Below, in pieces: positions 60,252 through 64,000 of a stretch of 64,000 bases of DNA. The DNA comes from an uncultured Muribaculaceae bacterium. GTDB taxonomy: Bacteria; Bacteroidota; Bacteroidia; Bacteroidales; Muribaculaceae. Every line of letters begins with the position of its first letter. The stretch's first letter is position 1. The translations under genes were made by a program, and so were the position numbers. The notes under the pieces were generated by a model. The model was not told the origin of the DNA. It worked only from the letters and a program-made list of their open reading frames with translations, and did not search any database. The stretch is from positions 132,845-196,844 of the forward strand of contig CAUBJF010000004.1 in assembly GCA_958436175.1 (NCBI GenBank), in the 5' to 3' direction.

Positions 60252-61124
60252 ATGCGTATGAGGTATTTGATTATATTTTTGTTGATGTCCCTGTTCTGTT
60301 CCTGTTCCAAGCCGGATTCCGTCAAGGATACCAAAAACGGAGGTGGTCATGGCGTAGGCTTTTTCTATGATTTTGCTCCGGAATTGGAGGCACTTAAGAG
60401 TAATGTGACGAATAATAATGATAGCGTCGAAGAGGTCAGCCGATATAGTTTGGTCTATAAGGTAGACAGCATCAGGACAGTTTTTAAAGAATCGGTGCCA
60501 ATCAAGGATTTAGGAGTGAGGATGAACAGGATGCTTGAGGATTTCTGCGGTCTTGACTGTGAAACAGTGTTCGGACAGGATGCCGAAGCATGGATTGGCG
60601 GACTTCGTAAGGGATGGAATGATACCATTGTAGCATCCGTAAATAAAAATCTTGAGCTATGTACATCCTTTCTTCGTCTCTATAATACAAGTACGGCAGA
60701 AAACATTTATATCGGAGGCAATGTCGAGTCCCCTGATTTCGCTTTGTCCAAGGAAATAAGACGTATTGAGGATCCAATCAAGATGTTTTGGATGGATGTG
60801 GTCATGTGGGATGGAAGAAAATTGACAACTTCGAACATCGTCAATTCGACGGTTATAGCGTTTATTAAGAATGGCCGGATTACGGAACTAAGAGCCGCAG
60901 ACACCAAGATAGAACTGCCCGAAGGGGAGTTTTTCCCTCTGGATTCTATCACAAACAGGAAGAATACGATGATGGGAAGCGCTTCAGGCAATAGAGCACC
61001 TAACACGATGGAACCACAATATCGGAGAGGCATAGGATATTATGACGATGGTATTGAATCTATTGAGCACCTGCCGGAGTTGGTGGTTAAGCCGGATTCA
61101 TCAGCAAACGCCTCCAAAAGATGA
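60252..61124 (+). CDS. Single-module lipoprotein of the island family, member 5
   Basis: Starting at the ATG at 60252 (an upstream ATG at 60234 adds six residues) the product has 290 residues with lipobox LFCSC. Only module 1 is present: RMNRMLEDFCGLDCETVFG, WNDTIVASV, ending VIAFIKNGRITELRAA. A polar tail of about 60 residues then replaces module 2 and the GARKYYK end. It is clearly closest to member 1 at 54166 (shared PLDSITN and EIELP/SDG region). It looks like a natural C-terminal truncation or an ancestral one-module form. Confidence 0.72.
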   Translation: MRMRYLIIFLLMSLFCSCSKPDSVKDTKNGGGHGVGFFYDFAPELEALKSNVTNNNDSVEEVSRYSLVYKVDSIRTVFKESVPIKDLGVRMNRMLEDFCGLDCETVFGQDAEAWIGGLRKGWNDTIVASVNKNLELCTSFLRLYNTSTAENIYIGGNVESPDFALSKEIRRIEDPIKMFWMDVVMWDGRKLTTSNIVNSTVIAFIKNGRITELRAADTKIELPEGEFFPLDSITNRKNTMMGSASGNRAPNTMEPQYRRGIGYYDDGIESIEHLPELVVKPDSSANASKR

Positions 61125-61180
61125 CAGTGATAAAAAAGTATGTTCTTCGGCTCCTAATCTGATGCTGAAAATATTGAAAC

Positions 61181-62404
61181 ATGGACATCTATAAGAAAAA
61201 TATAGCAAAGTACGTATACATTGTACTGCTGAGTTGTATCCTTTGGAGCTGCAATCAGGGTAAAAAAGGATATGGGCAGAGGTCTGCTCTGCACGACCAT
61301 GGAGATATCGCACTGCTTCCCGCCTACGATTTTAAAAACAGAAATATATCTACTGTAGCAGACTCTGTAGAAACATCAATCCCAAAAGATGAAATCGCAG
61401 CCTTTATTATCGATATGCTCATAAGCCACAGCGGAATAAGTCCCGATGATGAAATCTCGGGAACCCCTTCTGCTAAGTTGAACGAGCTGGAACTTCTTCT
61501 GGATGATACTTTGATGGTGATAGCAAGGAGAGACAATCACAGGCGTATTGAAGACCTGTGTTTTAGCAGCATGGCTACATGGCATACGATAAGATATAGA
61601 AGAAGTGCAGACGATTCATGCATGGTTTTCACGAACCATGTCTGTCCTCCACCGGTAGATCCGGACTACCTTGACGAAATCATGTTTAGACCTGACTCTA
61701 TAGATGCGAGCGATGGGGGCGTTTTTGCCGCACTGACAGCCTATATCAAAGATGACACCCTTAAAGAAGTCCGGAGGATAGTTCAATGTCAGAAAAGCGA
61801 GAATTCGTCGCTTGGCATTGATAGAGCTATGCCTGTACGTAATATCGTAGACAAAGATGATGCGTTTTTCTCTTCAAAAAACGATTATCGATACTATGTA
61901 GACTCGATTGTTCGATATTGTTCCGTTCCGCTGACTACGAGTTCTGTTGATAGTCTGGTAAAAGTTACTTTAGAATCGGCCGTAAGTAATTTATGGGAAT
62001 TTCACTGCGATCGTAGCGCTACCGATACTTTAGATGTTGCCGCGATAGACACTATAACCGCTGTTTTCTCTAATTCTCTTGGGGACAATTGTCTCCGGTT
62101 TCCCAATTATATTAAATATAGTTCAGTTCATAAATCGGTAATTCCAAAAGAAATACCCCTCCTTGACAGTAAGGATCCCGACTACAATGGCGATTCATTC
62201 ATAGAACAAATAAGAGCGAAAGAAAACACTCAGGGGCAAAGCCGGTCTTACTATCGAGCTGTTCTTACATTCTACGTAAGTAACCGTACTATTTATAAGA
62301 TTAAAGCCATATACTGTATTCCTGTTGGAGTGAAAAAAGCATTGGACAAGAGGAGAATAACCGGGAGGCGGAGAATCTATAATAGCATTACCGATAAATG
62401 TTAG
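61181..62404 (+). CDS. Two-module lipoprotein of the island family, member 6
   Basis: The 407-residue protein has lipobox CILWSC. Module 1: IIDMLISHSGISPDDEI, LDDTLMVIARRD, ending LTAYIKDDTLKEVRRI. Module 2: VDSLVKVTLESAVSNLWEF, LDVAAIDTITAVF, ending LTFYVSNRTIYKIKAIYCI. Its C-terminus (GRRRIYNSITDK) is a divergent version of the GARKYYKSIADK tail with a 10-residue insertion. It is the most divergent full-length member. Confidence 0.72.
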   Translation: MDIYKKNIAKYVYIVLLSCILWSCNQGKKGYGQRSALHDHGDIALLPAYDFKNRNISTVADSVETSIPKDEIAAFIIDMLISHSGISPDDEISGTPSAKLNELELLLDDTLMVIARRDNHRRIEDLCFSSMATWHTIRYRRSADDSCMVFTNHVCPPPVDPDYLDEIMFRPDSIDASDGGVFAALTAYIKDDTLKEVRRIVQCQKSENSSLGIDRAMPVRNIVDKDDAFFSSKNDYRYYVDSIVRYCSVPLTTSSVDSLVKVTLESAVSNLWEFHCDRSATDTLDVAAIDTITAVFSNSLGDNCLRFPNYIKYSSVHKSVIPKEIPLLDSKDPDYNGDSFIEQIRAKENTQGQSRSYYRAVLTFYVSNRTIYKIKAIYCIPVGVKKALDKRRITGRRRIYNSITDKC

Positions 62405-62423
62405 TCATAAATAAAGAATGCAT

Positions 62424-63632
62424 ATGAAACGGACGATGATGATAATAATCGAGATGGTGGCATGTTGCGTGGTATGCATTGCCCTGATTGGCTGTGGCAG
62501 GACTTACAGCGAGAAGTATGGAAAGTCGGTCGAGCAAACAGCCCCTGATCCGTACCGTTTCCCGTTTATAGTACAGGAAACGACGCGAACCTTCGAAGGC
62601 GGCAGAACGCCCGAAGAGCTTCCTGATCTTGTACGCGATGTTCTCAAAAAGGAATTCTCGTTCGATATTGACAGCATCTTTGAAACAGACCCGGCTGAGA
62701 AATTTTTTCCGAGACATGTATCAGCAGAGGACACGGTAATTATAGACATAGAGATAGACCATTCAGGCCTAAGAAAGATAGGAAGTTACAGTGTCGGGAC
62801 AGGATACAGGACAACCCTCTATAGAGTAGCAGATACTGACAGCATGGGGCTGTCGGGAGGGCTATCTTTGGAAAAACATGATTATACTGAAAAGTATAGA
62901 GAAATCTTGAAGAGTGACGGCATGTTCTTGTCCAACAAGCGTCTGGACGAAATGATATTGATTTGTGCCATATCAGAAGGCCGGGCAACGGGTATCGAAG
63001 CGGCTCGACGCTACAGGGAGTCTGTCCATGAAATCAAGTTGAATTCTTTCTCGGGAAATGAAGATGCCGGCAGGATTTCGATTGTCTCCTTAGCAGGAGA
63101 TACGGAATATAACCGGGCTTTCAAGTCCAGAGAAGACTTTACAACCCATGTTATGCGGAACAGTCATGTCTATCAGCATCCTGTTCCTGTAGAGGCGATT
63201 GACTCCCTCGTGGCAAAAGAATTTGAAGGGATTGGCTATTTCAAAGTCTATGGCAGGGACAAGGGTATCAACAGTCTCAAGGACTATGTTATGCAGAACG
63301 ATACAATAGCATTTTATACACACTATGAAGGCAGTTATAACCGTAGGGGGTATTTCTTTGACTGGTGTAGGTGTATAGGCAAGGGAAAACTTGTAAAACT
63401 TTATGATAATGTCTGCGGTATTGAGGATTATGAACCGGGTAAAGACCCGGAAGAGTTTCGACAGCACATCGGAGGCAACTCCAGGTGTGGTATAAGTGAA
63501 ATAAACGAAGGTCTTGACTACGAGGTCCTGGTGATATTCTATGTCAAGGAGGGTCATATATACAAAATGGAGCTCACCGACAGCATGACCGAAGGGGCTC
63601 GCAAATACTATAAATATCTTGTAGATAAATAG
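62424..63632 (+). CDS. Two-module lipoprotein of the island family, member 7
   Basis: I use the ATG at 62424, conserved with the 56887 stub; another ATG lies six bases upstream. The 402-residue protein has lipobox ALIGC. Module 1: LVRDVLKKEFSFDIDSIFE, AEDTVIIDIEID, ending ILICAISEGRATGIEAA. Module 2: VEAIDSLVAKEFEGIGYF, QNDTIAFYTHY, ending VIFYVKEGHIYKMELTDSM and tail GARKYYKYLVDK. AT-rich codon use like its neighbours. Confidence 0.75.
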   Translation: MKRTMMIIIEMVACCVVCIALIGCGRTYSEKYGKSVEQTAPDPYRFPFIVQETTRTFEGGRTPEELPDLVRDVLKKEFSFDIDSIFETDPAEKFFPRHVSAEDTVIIDIEIDHSGLRKIGSYSVGTGYRTTLYRVADTDSMGLSGGLSLEKHDYTEKYREILKSDGMFLSNKRLDEMILICAISEGRATGIEAARRYRESVHEIKLNSFSGNEDAGRISIVSLAGDTEYNRAFKSREDFTTHVMRNSHVYQHPVPVEAIDSLVAKEFEGIGYFKVYGRDKGINSLKDYVMQNDTIAFYTHYEGSYNRRGYFFDWCRCIGKGKLVKLYDNVCGIEDYEPGKDPEEFRQHIGGNSRCGISEINEGLDYEVLVIFYVKEGHIYKMELTDSMTEGARKYYKYLVDK

Positions 63633-63793
63633 TCGGTTTAACAAATTGATGATATATGAGACGAGCGATAAAAAACAAATAAAACCATTATTTGCCAACC
63701 CCAATCTAAATAATCTTATATTCGGGAATAATGGGTGGATTTTGAATTATCTTAAGAACCTTGAACATTAAGAACATTTAAATATTGAAAGAT
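63633..63793. other. AT-rich gap with a vestigial gene start
   Basis: At 63656 ATGAGACGAGCGATAAAAAAC resembles the start of member 3 (ATGAACCGAGTGATAAAACGA at 57853) but stops after eight codons. The rest shows no promoter or RNA gene I can support. Confidence 0.4.
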
Positions 63794-63991
63794 ATGTCAG
63801 GATACCGTATATTGAGAATTGTGTTTTTGGTCGCTCTTTTATTGCCGCTTGTTAATTGCAGTCGCAGCAAGGAGGAGCTGAGAAGCGGCGATGTCGAAAC
63901 GGTGGGGCTCTCCAGATTATTTGACACTCCTCAGGATATTGAGAATTATTACTGTCCGCTAAACCATAAAATAGTGAGTCCAACTTCTTGA
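63794..63991 (+). CDS. Short lipoprotein ORF, probably a truncated family member
   Basis: From the ATG at 63794 there are 65 codons with a lipobox (LPLVNC) and then RLFDTPQDIENYY, which recalls the N-terminal EQPQDMHNL of member 2. TGA at 63989-63991 ends it. Nine bases before the window edge it cannot be decided whether this is a true small lipoprotein or a gene broken by an early stop. Confidence 0.5.
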   Translation: MSGYRILRIVFLVALLLPLVNCSRSKEELRSGDVETVGLSRLFDTPQDIENYYCPLNHKIVSPTS

Positions 63992-64000
63992 ACGGCAGAA

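Larger units (their letters stand above)
56866..62457. repeat. 55-bp direct repeat at two gene starts (56866-56920 and 62403-62457)
   Basis: AGTCATAAATAA...GCATATGAAACGG and the next 25 bases through GATAATAATCG are nearly identical at the start of the short ORF at 56887 and of the lipoprotein gene at 62424. Four or so bases differ. It shows that the 56887 stub derives from a family gene start. Confidence 0.88.

Noticed and set aside
52880..64000. Prophage or integrative element
   Set aside because: No integrase, portal, capsid, tail, relaxase or conjugation genes are present; the island consists of toxin-tip and lipoprotein genes only.
1..64000. CRISPR array or insertion sequences
   Set aside because: No regularly spaced short repeats and no transposase-like frames were found; the repeats present are gene or leader duplications.

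Overview
The window is a chromosomal segment of a Bacteroidota (Bacteroidales) bacterium. Evidence for this: many genes are preceded by the Bacteroidales promoter (TTTG, about 20 bases, then TAnnTTTG); there are type IX secretion (T9SS) genes of the PorU/PorV type; there is a Bacteroidales inositol-lipid gene cluster; and lipoproteins with short Cys lipoboxes are abundant. A gut member of the Muribaculaceae/Porphyromonas side of the order is plausible, but the family is inference. There is no rRNA, CRISPR array, transposase or phage structural gene. One tRNA (Ala, GGC) is present.

Layout. 0-9.4 kb: a C25-peptidase PorU-like gene cut by the window edge, then rex, a degenerate FAH-fold gene, porU, porV and ispF, all on the + strand and closely packed. 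9.4-14 kb: a minus-strand unit of a metallophosphoesterase, a NamZ-type exo-muramidase, a sodium/solute symporter and a WYL regulator, which looks like cell-wall amino sugar scavenging. 14-19 kb: an alpha-L-rhamnosidase, tRNA-Ala, a duplicated MNT/HEPN toxin-antitoxin locus with one HEPN truncated, and a small outer-membrane barrel. 19-26 kb: pheS-nth-TRIC-GtrA (minus), rfbC (+), hypothetical-cyclophilin-M16 peptidase (minus) and a secreted Gfo/Idh/MocA oxidoreductase. 26-38 kb: an orphan histidine kinase, a large secreted protein, 2-oxoacid:ferredoxin oxidoreductase (korAB), greA-HIT-TlpA-like (minus), recQ and a GH43 enzyme. 38-44.4 kb: an inositol-lipid unit (ATP-grasp, PgpA-like phosphatase, GtrA, CDP-alcohol phosphatidyltransferase, PAP2/Aur1-like transferase, acyltransferase) followed by myo-inositol-phosphate synthase under its own promoter. 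44.4-52.9 kb: a secreted protein of unknown function, a metal permease with a fused HMA domain, an HMA-AraC regulator, an S41 protease and mfd.

52.9-64 kb is an accessory island directly behind mfd. It opens with an orphan RHS-core fragment joined to an AT-rich tail carrying HEMFH, a zinc-metallopeptidase (M91-like) signature, i.e. a polymorphic-toxin tip. Downstream are at least six related secreted proteins or lipoproteins. Each is built from two copies of one module, and most end in a conserved GARKYYKS-like tail. A roughly 135-bp leader (promoter, inverted repeat and start codon) occurs twice, in front of two unrelated reading frames, and truncated gene starts lie between intact genes. 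I read this as a toxin cassette with an expanding set of candidate immunity lipoproteins. The architecture is visible in the sequence; the immunity role is inference. This is the best candidate here for an undescribed system.
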